This document shows, in pieces, positions 1 through 12,417 of a DNA stretch of 64,000 bases; the stretch's first letter is position 1; each line of letters opens with the position of its first letter. Origin of the DNA: Zymoseptoria tritici IPO323 (taxonomy: Eukaryota; Ascomycota; Dothideomycetes; Mycosphaerellales; Mycosphaerellaceae); the NCBI RefSeq assembly GCF_000219625.1, contig NC_018209.1, positions 930,001 through 994,000 on the forward strand. Reading direction: 5' to 3'. Made by a program: the position numbers and the translations under genes. The notes under the pieces were generated by a model. That model did not search any database. It was given only the letters and a program-made list of their open reading frames with translations, and was not told the origin of the DNA.

Positions 1-1137
1 CCGCGGCTCGCACTCGAGATGGTCGCGGAAGAGGGACTGCGATTGTTGTACCTCGGGCTTTGTTGATAGCTGTATGAAGGAGTCTGAGCTGGCTGGAGCG
101 AAGGAGTTCGCACAAACTGCTGACCGCCATAGTACTGATTCGATGACATGCGAGATGGCGGCGCACTGTACATTGGAACGTCACTGCTGAACGACCGGTA
201 GTGGTTGGGCATGTCGGGAAGAGGTGGTTGGTGATATGGCGAGGTCGAGTTTGGCGATGAGCGGTATCCCAGATTAGGCATTGAGCGTTTCTTCGTTGGA
301 GAACGACGAGGTGTTGAATCCGGAGATAGCTTACGCTTGCTGCGAGAAGCCAAGGGCTGAACGGCCATTTGAGGCGAATCGAGCTGGTAGTAGGACGGTT
401 GCTGGTCCAGGTAGGTGTAGGATCCGAACTGAATGACTGGCGACTCCCAGCTCACTGAGCTGTCGTCGAGAACCAGGCTCAGCGAGACTTGTGGAGAGGG
501 AGTGTCCGAGAGTGACGGTGCTTCAGCGGAGAGGGAATATTGGAAGGCGTGGTTCGCAGAAGGAGCTCTGCTGAGGATGCTCTCGCATCGCTTCTGACCA
601 AACATGATGACGGGAGTGACTTGCGGTGCATCAAAGTCGTAGACGCTCTGGAAGTAGACGGTGACTTTGGTTCCTTGCTGGCCTTGCTGAGGCGTGTATG
701 AGGTGATCTCCGGCGCTGGACGAGGAGCCGCCTCAAGATATGCAGGGTACTGAGCCACCTGCTGACCATAATAGGTTGGATCATGCGTGCCGAATTGTTG
801 ACCAGATGGTACAAGTCCGAGACTACTGGATGATTGGGGAAGGCCAGATGGTACCTGCGCCTGAGTAGCTACATAATCGGCTGGGTAGGATGTGTGGGCA
901 GAGAAGCCGGCGTAGGCGTGCTGCTGGACCTGCTCCGGTCGTGTGGCTGTCTGGTAGTCTAAAAGCGTGCGTCGAGTCAGTCATCTGCTCATCCGCATGC
1001 GCACTTTTTGAGGCCCACATCGGGGCCGCGCTTGCCCCATTTTGAACCAGGCAACCAGAATGTCATCTTTCGGGTTGGAGGAAGGAGTGGGACTCACCAT
1101 AGACATTGTAAGCTTCCGCTTTATCGAAGCCCGACAT
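1..1137 (-). CDS. medA: MedA/Acr1/REN1-like developmental regulator (partial, 3' end outside window)
   Basis: Two exons are visible: 1098-1137 (codes MSGFDKAEAYNVY) and 1-958, joined by a 139-bp intron with a GTGAGT donor and TTTTAG acceptor that splits one Asp codon. The protein is low-complexity, rich in Gln, Tyr, Ser and Pro. It carries a recognisable block PEITSYTPQQGQQGTKVTVY followed by a beta-rich stretch (VMFGQKRCESIL, then SLVLDDSSVSWESPV), then a basic Ser/Pro segment (SKRKLSPDSTPRRSPTKKR). The EITSY..GT.V.VY block resembles the N-terminal half of the fungal Medusa family, nuclear regulators of conidiophore and conidium development. The C-terminal conserved domain of the family lies beyond base 1, so the call rests on the N-terminal half alone. 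The start at 1137 is the only ATG in frame close to the donor; the frame stays open upstream to about 1455, so a longer N-terminus cannot be excluded. The very long gene-free upstream region fits a developmental regulator. Confidence 0.55.
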
Positions 1138-4100
1138 TGATAGTGAGTAGCTTCGAGGGCCCGACTGGGCCAGTGGCCCACTGTCGGGAGTGGAACGAAA
1201 ACTCTCAGCTAGCGATGCTGGAACTCCTCCCTCTTCATCGACTGCGACAAAGGATTTGCTGTCTCGACGACCGGACTGTGGGACTGTTGTCAGTATGGAT
1301 GCACCCAAACTTCGGAAATATCGATCATTTCGATGGATCGGGTTCGACAAACCTGGAAACGCATGCAGTCTGCTGTTAAGAGTTGGCTCGATCGATGGTC
1401 TCTTCTCGAATGCGCAGAGGCAGTTGTGAGTTGCAACTTGTGCGACGCAGAGCAAGTGCGACGGAGCGAGTGTATACCTATTGCCAGTTCACCGGGCTAG
1501 GCGAACTAGTGGGGATGGTTCGCGCAGCTATCCGCTCAGAGACATGCAGTTAATTGGCCTTTTCTTTGATATCAGTTTCAGAAGGGCAATTTTTCCCTGC
1601 CAGCAGTCCGCAGCCGCGTCAAAGAACGACGCCTCCCGTTGCGTGGTAGCAATTGCGGTGCTCGTGCAGACGTTCGCAGGAAATTGCAGGGTAGTTCCCG
1701 TCGCTGGAACCAAGGAGCTGTCGTTCCGTTGATGCGTCTACCCGTGCGGATTGCAAACGCTGTATCGAAGCAACAGTGCTGTATCGATTATGTTCTACCG
1801 GATGACACTGTCAAGGCGCCTGAGAGGGAATCAGCATGCATTCGTGGTGGATCATGTTGGCGGAAATAGAATGATCGTCATGGAGGTTACATCCTGGATG
1901 CCATACCGGGAAGAAACAAAGGACGTGCGTGGTGGTATGAGAAGTCGAAGCGCGCGCAAGTGGGGTCGGTGGCTGCAGGCGGTGTTAGACAGGTTGGATC
2001 TTGAGCTGCGTTGAGCCTCCGTCGTCCAGGAAAGCGTTGCTCCAATGCCTCAAGCGCTGACTGCAAGCCTTCGGAACGATGCGAGACGAAGTGTCGTTGT
2101 TGAGATCTCCAAGAGTACGCGCCACGTCTTGCGGAGGGAACGATGATTTAGAGGTGGAACAAGGGCCACGAGGAGAGACAGAAGGGTGAAGAGGGTAATG
2201 CAAGGAAGGCTGGGACGAACCTCACTATGCGACGATGCCATTCGGTGTTTGAAGAGAATCTTGGAACCGATCAATACGCCCTGGTCGTGGTAGCCGATGC
2301 GGCGGCGTGGCAGTAGTCGAGAGTATGAAGCGATGTAGCTGTAATGGACCGGCTGGAATGCCTTGATGGAAGCCAGGATCAGAAGGTGGGAAAGCTTCGT
2401 GCGCAAGCAACCCCGGGGTTGTTCAAGCTAATGGCGAAAGAGGACCGAGATGTCGAGATGGTCGATCATGTCTCGCAGAGTACCAAGAAATGCTTCCAGG
2501 AACCTGTAGCGCGGATCGATAGCCACACTTGGCGCCGAATCGCGGCTCTGTGTCAAGGAGGTTCGATGGTGGAGTGCGGTCTTGTGTGGACGGTGACCAG
2601 GTCGTCGGAGAGTGCGTGCAGAGGATGGTAGAAACAGGCGTGCTGCGGTTTGAGGATGTCGCGAAGGAAGGGCGAGTGTCCCGAGGACGGCAAAATGTCG
2701 CAGATGTGTCAGCTGTCGAAAGGGCAGATCAGTCGACGGAGAGCGCTGAACGTGCGCGTGAGGATTGCAGGTCGGGGTCAGTAGTATGGAGCCGAGTAGT
2801 CCATCACAATAGCGTAAAACAAAATAGATGCAACATGGGCAACAACAAAACAAACTGGAGGAGATCCGTATCTGCGTGCGCCCAACGTGGCCGTTGAAGA
2901 AGCCGTTACGACTTGCGGATGTCAATGCAGGGCCGATAGCTCTGGCTCAATGACGCGAGTAGCGGCCGTCCATGGCACGCCAGATTGCCCTTGGGGGTAC
3001 GGATTCCAGTCCAGATGCGCCCTTTTAGCCATGCGCCTATTCTCAGATCAACAATCATCGGCAGTAACCTTGCCGCAATGCACATCCGTGATCAAGCTTA
3101 AATGTTTAAAGACACCACGACATCTCGCAAAAGATGAGGCGTACGGACGTACATTCCTTTGATCCTTCATCGCTGTCGTCCGCTCAGCGGGAGATCATCA
3201 GCATGCACTGAGCGTGGATGATCGCCTTGGCCCGTCAGCGAAGCAGGTCCCCGATCGGCACTGAAACCTGGCCTGGCCTGGCCCGGGCTGTCCGGGTCAA
3301 CTGCTGTACATTCTCGCTGCTCTCAGGTTCCAAACCCATGAGCCCTCTCTCAGTGGCCATCGGTCAAGTTCGGAGCGGGTGGCGCATTCGCAAAGCAGCA
3401 CAAGCACGCCTCGGGCCCTTGCCATTGGATACACATGATCTGAATTGGCCATCCCTTGCGGAGGCGGGGAGCGCAAAACGACGCCTGAAAAGGTCCGAAG
3501 TTCATGCGGAGTTTGCTCAATAGGTCGGTGACAGGCGAGTTGCCAATTCGCGAGCCTGGAGCAGATCCCGATCGCTGTCCATGGTGGCAGAATAGGTGGT
3601 TCAATGAAGGGATAGAGGCGCCCTAGGCCAGGTTCAAGTCCGGCAGTGGGCGGTGAAAGTGGGTTCGGTCGAATGAGTGGTAGGGGTGACGGGCAATGGG
3701 TCGGCGCAGAGAGGGCACGATAGGACTAGGGCACAGTCATCATTGTCGTGCCTCGACTGCGGCCATCGAACCAGCATGAGGTCGAATTGAGTTTGCCGGG
3801 GGATCGTCGTAGCGTCTTGGAAAATCATGCAACGCCAGGGTTGGCTTCGCCTAAGAGGCACGGCGCGCCCGGCTCGGCTGTGGGAAGAATGATGGAAGCG
3901 ATGTTCCTATGCCTATTGCTTTACCCCGCCCTCAATGATTGAAGCCACTCTCCATCAAATAATTGACTACACTTAAAGGTACCATACATCTTCATGGCGA
4001 CCATGACTCGCTCAGATACTCCTCTTCGTTCCCGAACTTCCGCATTGGGTGCCATTCCAGGTTGTCACCACATTTCGGGCCAACGCCTTTGCGGTCAACG

Positions 4101-5361
4101 TCCATAAACTGCAAGTGGACCGTGCCAGACGACCATGGAATCACTCAACGGTCCGCATATACATTAGTACATGAAGATTCCAACTCTTCTCGCTGCCGGC
4201 CGTAACACTCATCGATTTGAACGACAGGCGAACAATCATCCATCATCGAAAAGCACTCAATGAGGGTTCGACACTCGACGGCATTCGACACTTGCAACAA
4301 TCTGCTCCTGCGTTTCGCTACGTTCCATCAACCCTACTAGCCTTGCCTCTCTTGCTTGTTAGTAACCTCGTATTCCCGTCTTAGTTCACAATACCCCAGA
4401 AGAAACCATGTGAGAGCGACCAGGTTGTCCGAAGACCCCGTCGTCGCGTGGCCGTGACAATTAGCCTCTGTGGACGGCAGCGACTCGGCCTCCCCTCCGG
4501 ATCTCGCCATTGATGACCTTGATTACGCCCCCACCCATGATCCTTCGTCTCAACCATGCGATAATCCCAGCATTGCCACGTTCGAGAGCCCTTGTAACCC
4601 ACCGGGAACATTCGCTTGACCTTGCAATGACAGCAGGCAAAAGCAAACTCAATACTGCAAATGGCAATGCGCCGCAAAGGCACGCGGATAAGAATCTCCT
4701 TGTCGGATACTGTGGTTCTCGGAATCTCGGCCGTCCGCGGGTGATCAAGGCTAGGCGCAACCAACTTGCAGTAGTGCTAGCTCAGCGATTGCCAGTGCAT
4801 GCTGCACGAGCCTGTGTTTCCACCCCACGGCGTTTGACCCAGCGCCGCTGCCCGGAGTACCTGCGGCAGTTTTTGTCATCCACCTCGTCAGTGAGACAAG
4901 GACCACTAGGTGAATGGAGGTTGCGTATGCGATCGCCTACAGGCACTCATCACTATCGCAATAGCGCGCATGGATCACGCATCCACGATGCGACTGATCG
5001 GCGACAGGATCGCATGGGTACCACAATACCCTCCCGAGTCGAGGTCACGCGGTGTACCTTCTCGGCGAATCCTTCAGCCGCATCAGAAGAAGCGGACTCT
5101 CGATAATGCGAGCAAGTTCTCGAACCATGGAAACCAACATTCGAAGGCCAGAAGATTTAGCCAAATGGTCGAAATGTCGGTAGAAGAGAGACCGTTACCA
5201 GTTCCTGGAAGCTTTGTGGGCCAAAGGGACCGCCAGCGGGCGAATCCCGTGCCCGCAAAGCCATTGCATTGTCTCAGACAGGTGGAGCGGGCATGGAAGC
5301 TTTGCCGACTAACGTGTGTCGAAGACTTGGCGCTCTTGTCCTTGACGTTGAGGTCGACGAG
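1138..5361. other. 4.2-kb region without a convincing gene (probable long leader/promoter of the MedA-like gene)
   Basis: I read all frames here. There are only short or compositionally odd open frames (the longest are about 165-198 codons, at 2428-2925 minus and 4510-5503 plus). None shows a recognisable domain or phase-matched exons. The stretch separates the start of the MedA-like gene (minus, starting at 1137) from the 3' end of RRN7 (minus, ending at 5362). Long 5' leaders with small upstream ORFs are known for fungal developmental regulators, so part of it may be transcribed leader. That is inference. Confidence 0.5.
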
Positions 5362-7192
5362 TCATGATGGATTAGTACTCTGTTGCGACGAATCTCCCTT
5401 CCGGAGCGCCTTTTCCTTGTCCATCAGTCGCCGCTCCAGCGAGAACACCGCTCGCAAAAGGTCATGCAGGGAAGTCCCGGCGAGTTGTGAGGCTCTCGTA
5501 TAGAAGACATTTGCGACACCATCCAGGTCGTCTTCAATCCTGTACTGAGGATACGAGCTGCCCGCACGAGGGATATCGTCGGTGCCTTCGTCAATGACAA
5601 TCCGTTCAGGACGTAGCGCGCCTTGAACCTGGCGCAATCTTTCCGCCGAAGTCCTGCCAGTATTCCTCGTTTCGCCATCATGCACACGAGTGCCGGTACG
5701 CTGGTAATCGCTCGTGGTGGGGAACATTCTGAACAGCGTTCGCCGGAAATCTGCTTCCCTGCCCGCTCTACCACGCTCCCGAACTTCTTCAGCAGCGATA
5801 TTGTTCTCGCACCAATCAAGATACTGGTCGAGTGACTCGCCAGCGAGATCGAGACTCTCAGCTTCCGTCATTGAGAAGGCATCCTTGTACGACAGTTGCT
5901 TTGTGGCGGAATCGTCTCCGGGGTCCTGATTTTGTTGTTGCTCGCTCCACATTTTCCAGTCCATTCGCAACGCGCCGAGATCGTTGCTGTCAGTAGGGTA
6001 ACGTCTGCCGTTGTCGAAAGGAAATAACAACTTTGTCGTTGTGACGACCAACGCCATCAGTCGAATCTCCGGACAACGCAAACTCATCAGGGTCCCGGCC
6101 TTGGCGTTCAAACGGTAGGAATAGTCAACGTCCAGAACACGCGCGAGCCGTTGCGTTGCCACGAAGACCTCCAGCGGCAACGATAGCTCCGTTACCCATC
6201 GATACAGCAGCAGCGGATGGTTGACAGGTGGAACTGCCATCCCAAAGTTGTCGGCTAGGGTTGTGAGCCACTCGAGAATCTTCCTTTGGAGCGTCTCCGG
6301 AGCGACGAGATCTTGTGGCTCCAACTGTTCTTGTAGGTGTCCTGGCAACCGCTCCCGCATTGAGAGAGGAATTTCCTTCGAGGCTCGGTAGTAGCACAGC
6401 GTGCCATCGTTGACCCAGCTCGTCAGGTCGGCAACTGTCAAAGGTATCCGCAGCAACAAAAAGGCTGTGAAGTCCAGACAGAGCAGATCCATCAGATTTG
6501 GGCCACTTGCGACCTTCCGAGCATTGTGTTTTGTGCGCTGCGAATTGGCAGTCTTGCCGTCAGTGTCGCCTTCTGACTGCGAGCTAAACATTTGCGAGGA
6601 CTGTGCCTCCGTATCGGTTTCAGAGTCGTATGACACTTTACTCTGCACCTTCCGTAGTCGGAGGGCCCAGAGATCTCGCACCAGACTCTGCATGGATGGA
6701 TAGATCAGCTTCATGTGTGGATTCAGGATGGATTTGGGTGCTCACCTCCAGCTCGTCGGGCAGCTTCTGCACATCTACCAGCCATCGCAGTTGCTTTCTC
6801 AAGACCAGCTGTATGCACAAAAGATAGTGCTCGAAGGCTTTCGGGCCGCTGAAGCCAGAGACTAATCCTTCGTCAGTCACAGCTCATAGCATCAGATCAT
6901 CAGCAGGTCGCCCACAAACCTCGACTTGCGAAGGATTCGGCATCAGAGTCTTTCTTGCGACTCTTCGTTCCTTGAATGACCAGCTCTCCAGTATCTTCAG
7001 CAATGACAGTCCCTAGCTTTGTGGAAGTCAGTTCGGCTCGTGAAGATGATGCATGGAATGGAGCCATAGACAAACCTCGGACTGCTGATGACCGCGGTCA
7101 CAGTAAGTGAATCCATCATCACCAACATTGAATCTGCGCGATGCGCATCCCTCCTGTGAGCATTGCGGTTTCCGGGCGCGTCTAGATGACAT
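5362..7192 (-). CDS. RRN7: RNA polymerase I-specific initiation factor Rrn7 (TAF1B/TFIIB-like)
   Basis: Exons on the minus strand: 7076-7192, 6920-7016, 6746-6861 and 5362-6687; introns are 58-59 bp and the model codes 551 aa. Residues 10-36 form the Rrn7 zinc ribbon: Cys10, Cys15, then YCDRGHQQSE, the C..C...C..H pattern typical of the family. After it comes LGTVIAEDTGEL, then the cyclin-like core (FEHYLLCIQLVLRKQLRWLV; LRDLW-like SLVRDLWALRLRKVQ). In yeast, Rrn7 is the TFIIB-like subunit of core factor and recruits Pol I-Rrn3 to the rDNA promoter. The start ATG at 7192 sits nine codons before the first zinc-ligand Cys. The first intron acceptor (AAAG before CTAGGG) was chosen because it alone restores the conserved QQSE-LGTV join. 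The C-terminal 150 residues are acidic and Gln-rich, with weak family similarity. Confidence 0.9.
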
Positions 7193-7808
7193 GCTGATCC
7201 GAGAAGCTCATTCATAGCTCCGGACCGAGAGGTAATGGTATGAGGTTGAAAGATGTTGAAAGGTCGAAGAAGCGAGATACTCAGCTATTGTGAGACCGGA
7301 CCTACAGGACTTGCTGCGGTTGCTCTGTTCCAGACATGGAAACCTTGAGGTAATGTCCAATGCGGCTCTAACTCAGAATAGCTCGTGCTCGACGATGGGT
7401 GGGTAGACGCGTGCAGTCGTGAAGTGGTTCACGTCGAACTTCAGGTCTCAGGTAGGTTTTAAAGTTTGGTCAGCAGAAACTGCAAACACTTCAACAGACC
7501 ACACGTTGAGCATTACAATGGTAATATCACGGACTGCGATGAGACACTTTCAAAGACGAGAGAGCATAGTGCAAGATCGGGAAACTTGAGAACTTTTAAA
7601 CGTCGCAAGCTCTCTGCGTCAGTCTACTCATAAATACTTTCCACAAAAAGCCGGAGCCCTTTTGGCTAGGAAGCACACGACTTATCCCCAACGAGGATCC
7701 TCCGCTTGCAAAACACCAACTCATGCCACGCTCATTGCTCCCGTATATCCATAAGTAATCTCCCGACCTCTCCACAGGCACTTATATTGGAATTGAATCG
7801 CAATGCGA
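7193..7808. other. Intergenic, eIF5A 3' side to RRN7 5' side
   Basis: About 600 bp between two minus-strand genes, presumably the eIF5A 3' UTR plus the RRN7 promoter. A perfect ACGCGT lies at 7407-7412, but a single copy is expected by chance at this density. No gene or repeat seen. Confidence 0.5.
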
Positions 7809-8567
7809 TCAAGCACCCTTGGGAGCCTCCTTGGCATCGATGGCAGCCTCCTCACCCATGGCGGTGAGAATAATGACGTCTGAAAGGACGAAGTCAGTGT
7901 ATGGCCAAGATGTATGGCTCTCCGATCTTGCTTACTGGTGTCCTTCTCCTCCTCCTTGAACAGCTTGTTGATCTTGTCGCCAACCTCACCATCTGGAACC
8001 TTGACATCATCCTTGGTGTCTCCGTTGTCGTTCATGAGGGAGAGGAAGCCATCGTCGGTGATGTCGAGCTGCACCACATGGGTCAGCAAAAGTCCTGTTG
8101 TATGCTATCCTTCTCATGTGATCCTCCTTACCAACTGGAATTCGCGGCGGGAGACGTTGGGCACATCCATGTTGTGGGTGGATGGGCACAGATCTTCGTA
8201 CTTCTTGCTGGTGAAGATGTCGATGGCGACCAAGTGGACCTTGGCGTGACCGTGCTTGCCGGTCTTGGAGGTGGACATGTCGACGATCTTGCATGGGCGG
8301 TTCTTGATGACGACGTGGCCGTTCTTCCTCAAGGCAGAGCACTGCATCGGGAAAGTGGTGGAGGCACCAGCATCGGCGCTGTCGAAGGAGACCTCATGCT
8401 GTGTGGCGATATGGTTAGCAGGCTGCGCGCAGTGGAAGTACGGTGGTCGCATCGGCGAAATTGATCGGTGGCTGTGGTGGGGTAGGATTGAGCGGTATGG
8501 GATCGTGTCTTAGGGTGGAACATGGATCGCTGCTCACCTGGGCATCGTTGTTGGTAGCGTCGGCCAT
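7809..8567 (-). CDS. Translation factor eIF5A
   Basis: Four minus-strand exons: 8538-8567, 8132-8398, 7936-8068 and 7809-7879 (166 aa). Residues from about 20 form the SH3-like N-terminal domain with the hypusine loop [15 protein letters not shown]; Lys58 in TGKHGHAK is the residue that deoxyhypusine synthase and hydroxylase convert to hypusine. It is followed by [11 protein letters not shown] strands, [10 protein letters not shown], and the OB-fold C-terminal domain ([21 protein letters not shown]). eIF5A binds the ribosomal E site and relieves stalling at proline-rich stretches, and also helps termination. All splice sites are GT-AG and phases match. The first exon codes only [10 protein letters not shown]. 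The gene is divergent from VPS52. Confidence 0.96.
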
Positions 8568-8914
8568 TTTGAAGATAGTGTAGCGGTGTTCGTTCTGATG
8601 GGTGTTGTGTAGGAGTGATCCGGGTGGAGTCGAGTGGAAGTGGTGGACGGAATCTGTGTGAAAAACGAGGGGATCTCCAGGGCTGTGAGTTTCGCTGACT
8701 AAGCCGGATTCTTGAGCTCTCGAGGATGAACATGGATTGTGCCTCCGAGCTCCTGTTCAAATTGCGCGGCGTGAGTTGTACTCAAGTGGCTTGGTGTAAG
8801 CACTTTGAGCAGGAGAACGGAAGGAGCGATCTCACGCAAAGTGGACTATCCGTGCTCGTGATTGATCCTCAAGACTGACATGCAACTTGGAGCGAGTCTG
8901 ATTCCTCCGCGGCC
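8568..8914. promoter_or_regulatory. Divergent promoter region, eIF5A / VPS52
   Basis: 347 bp between the two start codons, read outward in both directions. It must hold both core promoters. I see no clear TATA box or repeated element. Confidence 0.5.
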
Positions 8915-10909
8915 ATGAGCATATGGCTGGAACGCTTCTCCGCACCATCGCGTGAGCAAACAACTTCTCCAAACCCGAATCGACCGCACCCTGCGTCGCG
9001 ACGATCTGTCCAGCTTGGTCCGAGTACACTTCCTCGTCGACCTGGCCTTCAACCACGATCTTCATCCCTCTCAGTGGCCTCGCTCATTGGATCTACTGAA
9101 AGCCTCCCGTCGAGTGCAAGAGTTCCGAGTGGTTCAAATCTGAGAGAACAGCTGGCTGGTTCAGCAAACGAAGTCGCAGACCCACTCGCTGTATTGGAGC
9201 AGATTCTTGGTCCGAGCAGAAGTCAAGGAGAAGATGGAGAGACAATAGAGGACCGTGTCGCAATTGCAGATGGAATCGACCTCGGGGGACTTGACCTGGA
9301 GGAATTCGCCAACATATCTCCTGATGGAAAAGCGTTGCAGAATGGCACAGGCAAGACTGAGGCGATCGACGATTTCGAGAAGGAGAAGGACAAATTTGAA
9401 GACTTGCACAAGTCCATTCTTGCCTGCGACGAGGTGCTCAAATCTGTCGAGTCGTACTTGACGAGCTTTCAAGCTGAGCTAGCTGCTGTGTCCACAGAGA
9501 TCGAGACTTTGCAGAACAGGTCTACGACGCTTAACAACAGGCTTGAGAATAGGAAGGCCGTCGACAAGGTTCTTGGTCCGGAAGTTGAGGCCTTTGTGAT
9601 TCCTCCAGGAGTTGTTCGAAAGATCACTGAAGGGATCGTGGACGAGCAATGGATCAAGTCTCTTCAAGAAGTGGAGAAACGGTCGAAATCGATAGATGCA
9701 AAGATCAAGGAGGGCAAAGATATCAAGGCGGCGCAGGACGTTCAGCCATTCATCGAAGATGTTTCCAACAAGGCGGTAGAGCGGATTCGAGATTATGTCG
9801 TTGCTCAGATCAAAGCCTTGCGATCTCCCAGCATCAACGCACAGATTATTCAACAAAACAGCTTCCTACGATATCGGGATGTGTTTGCATTTCTGTCGAA
9901 GAAACAGCCCGAACTTGGCGCGGAGATTTCGCAGGCCTACACGAATACCATGCGATGGTACTATGTGCACAACTTCACAAGATACAAGGCCGCACTGGAG
10001 AAGCTCACTGTTCACATCATCGACCAGACTGAAGTACTTGCGGCGGAGAGCGGCGTGAAGAGGGGAGGCAAAAGTGCTGCACCTCATGACGCGTTTTCCA
10101 TCGGCCGACGAGTGGACATTCTGCGGACTGCAAATGACACTGCCTTACCTTCTTTTGCGGCAGAAGACGACAAAGGCACGCATTATTTGGAGGTACCATT
10201 TCGAGCTCTCAACCTGGCGTTGGTAGACAATGCCTGCGCTGAGTACTCGTTCCTGGCCGAATTCTTCACGAAACAGCCATTCCAGACGACCAATCGCAGA
10301 TTCAACGAGATCTTCCAGCCAACTTTCGAATTGGGTCAAAGTCTGACGAAGCAGCTCATCGAGCAGACACATGATGCTCTCGGCGTACTCACGTGCGTCC
10401 GTCTGACTCAACACTTTGCATTTGAGCTCCAGCGACGCAAAGTGCCAGTAGCGGAAGGCTACATCAATGGCACGAACATGATCCTCTGGCCTCGCTTCCA
10501 GCAAATCATCGATGCGCACTGCGACTCGATCCGCAAGGCTACGGCATCATTATCTGGCAAACCAACAGGCTCGGCCTTGACATTAACGTCAAGCTCAAGC
10601 GCGTCGAATACTGCACCTCATCCGTTGACGCAGCGCTTCGCCAACTTCATTCAAGGCATTCTCGCATTGAGCAGTGAGGCAGGGGATGATGAGCCGGTGG
10701 CGAATAGTCTGGGAAGACTGAGAGGAGATTTCGAAGCGTTCTTAATCAAACTGAGCAAGGGCGTTGCCGAAGTGAGGAAGCGGGAGAGATTTTTGTTCAA
10801 CAACTATTCCTTGGTCTGTACGATTATTGGCGAGACTGAGGGGAAGTTGGCGGATGAAGTCAGGGAGCATTTTGTGGATCTTCGCGATGGCTTGGGGATA
10901 GAGTCGTAG
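8915..10909 (+). CDS. VPS52: GARP/EARP complex subunit Vps52 (Sac2 family)
   Basis: Intronless, 664 aa. Residues 1-85 are Ser/Pro-rich and probably disordered. A coiled coil follows at about 155-215, containing the family signature ESYLTSFQAEL and EIETLQNRSTTLNNRLENRK, then the helical-rod domain (IIQQNSFLRYRDVFAFL, YTNTMRWYYVHNFTRYKAAL). Vps52 is a core subunit of the GARP tether, which captures endosome-derived vesicles at the trans-Golgi network through Rab Ypt6 and the SNARE Tlg1. The length agrees with family members (about 640-720 aa). A distractor was Cog3, another tether of similar build, but the LENRK and YRDVFAFL blocks are Vps52-type. The start MSIWLERFS is the first ATG of the frame. 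Confidence 0.9.
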   Translation: MSIWLERFSAPSREQTTSPNPNRPHPASRRSVQLGPSTLPRRPGLQPRSSSLSVASLIGSTESLPSSARVPSGSNLREQLAGSANEVADPLAVLEQILGPSRSQGEDGETIEDRVAIADGIDLGGLDLEEFANISPDGKALQNGTGKTEAIDDFEKEKDKFEDLHKSILACDEVLKSVESYLTSFQAELAAVSTEIETLQNRSTTLNNRLENRKAVDKVLGPEVEAFVIPPGVVRKITEGIVDEQWIKSLQEVEKRSKSIDAKIKEGKDIKAAQDVQPFIEDVSNKAVERIRDYVVAQIKALRSPSINAQIIQQNSFLRYRDVFAFLSKKQPELGAEISQAYTNTMRWYYVHNFTRYKAALEKLTVHIIDQTEVLAAESGVKRGGKSAAPHDAFSIGRRVDILRTANDTALPSFAAEDDKGTHYLEVPFRALNLALVDNACAEYSFLAEFFTKQPFQTTNRRFNEIFQPTFELGQSLTKQLIEQTHDALGVLTCVRLTQHFAFELQRRKVPVAEGYINGTNMILWPRFQQIIDAHCDSIRKATASLSGKPTGSALTLTSSSSASNTAPHPLTQRFANFIQGILALSSEAGDDEPVANSLGRLRGDFEAFLIKLSKGVAEVRKRERFLFNNYSLVCTIIGETEGKLADEVREHFVDLRDGLGIES

Positions 10910-11161
10910 TGGAATGGGCTGAATGACATGTGTCAGAATGCTGTCCATTGATACGTGACTTCAAAAGTGATTCATCTGTGATGAATCAAGAGTTCTCGTC
11001 CTGTTCACCTGGTCTGTCGTAAGCTCATGCCTCAGGCATCAATTTTAGCTAATTCGATCGTTCCTGCCGCCGCGCCAAGCCCCAAAATTGCACTGGAGTG
11101 CGACTTCCGTCACGACCGAGCCTGGACATTGTCGACATCAACCACCAGAAAACCAGCAAAC

Positions 11162-11806
<645 letters not shown>

Positions 11807-12063
11807 ACGATTCGCTCGAGGAAGGCAGAGGAATGGATGGCGGAGTTTTTTGTGGATTGCTGTTGTGAGATGGGAGGGAGTGGGAACGCTTGCGCTCGTC
11901 AGGTCAGAGTAGCATTTCAGACAGCGGAATGATCAAGACATGCATCCATGATTCGGATTTCAGACCATGTTGTGCTGTGTGAGGCGTGTTGATGGAACTG
12001 CGGTGATCTGTTTTTAACGGACCAACATCATTCAGACGCCGTGCTGGCGTAGAGGGGTAGTCG

Positions 12064-12093
12064 GACAACTGACAACAACTGACAACAACTGAG
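12064..12093 (+). repeat. Short tandem repeat, (AACTGACAAC)x3, imperfect
   Basis: The unit ACAACTGACA repeats with a 10-bp period, the third copy diverging at its end. It lies in the 3' intergenic space; no function is evident. Confidence 0.8.
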
Positions 12094-12195
12094 CAGAACC
12101 TCTCGAAGTCCCGTTGCAGTACGGCCAAGGTATTGCAGGCCAACTCGAGGCATCACGACTGGCAGCTCGGCTTGGCCATGACGGGACAACTCAAG

Positions 12196-12320
12196 TTAAC
12201 ATGGCAGGACACGCAAAGACAACATTACAGACCAGCTGAAGACAATATGGCAGTGCATGTACAGGTAAATTAGCAGGACAGCCAGATGCCACTCAGCCAG
12301 CCACCTACTTAGCAGGTCTG
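12196..12320 (-). repeat. Degenerate interspersed repeat, reverse orientation
   Basis: The string GTACAGGTAAATTAGCAGGA (12259-12278) is, on the minus strand, a near match to the unit at 37991-38023 (CTTGCTAATTTACCAGTAC), with about 19 of 22 positions the same. Related cores lie at 12196-12212 (AACATGGCAGGACAC) and 12302-12320 (CACCTACTTAGCAGG), spaced roughly 40-70 bp. Found by eye; the boundaries are approximate. Confidence 0.5.
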
Positions 12321-12417
12321 CTCCCGTATCCAGAGCGCTCACAAGGCGTTCTCGACACCGTACCAGTCACGATCCATTATCATCGAAGAGTCGTTCTGTA
12401 CACCGACTCTACAGTCC

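Larger units (their letters stand above)
11807..12417. other. Convergent intergenic region with two kinds of repeats
   Basis: Lies between the 3' ends of ubiquitin-L40 (plus) and PPT1 (minus). It contains a triple 10-mer repeat (12064-12093) and reversed, degenerate copies of the repeat family seen at 37.6-38.1 kb (about 12196-12320); both are listed separately. No gene seen. Confidence 0.6.

Noticed and set aside
3600..3660. GGTTCAAGTCC, a tRNA B-box-like word.
   Set aside because: T-stem has two mismatches out of five and no 5' half with a matching acceptor stem lies upstream.
4510..5503. Two overlapping frames of about 198 codons each in the gene-poor region.
   Set aside because: No domain, Arg-rich shadow-like composition, and no splice sites that link them to a larger protein.
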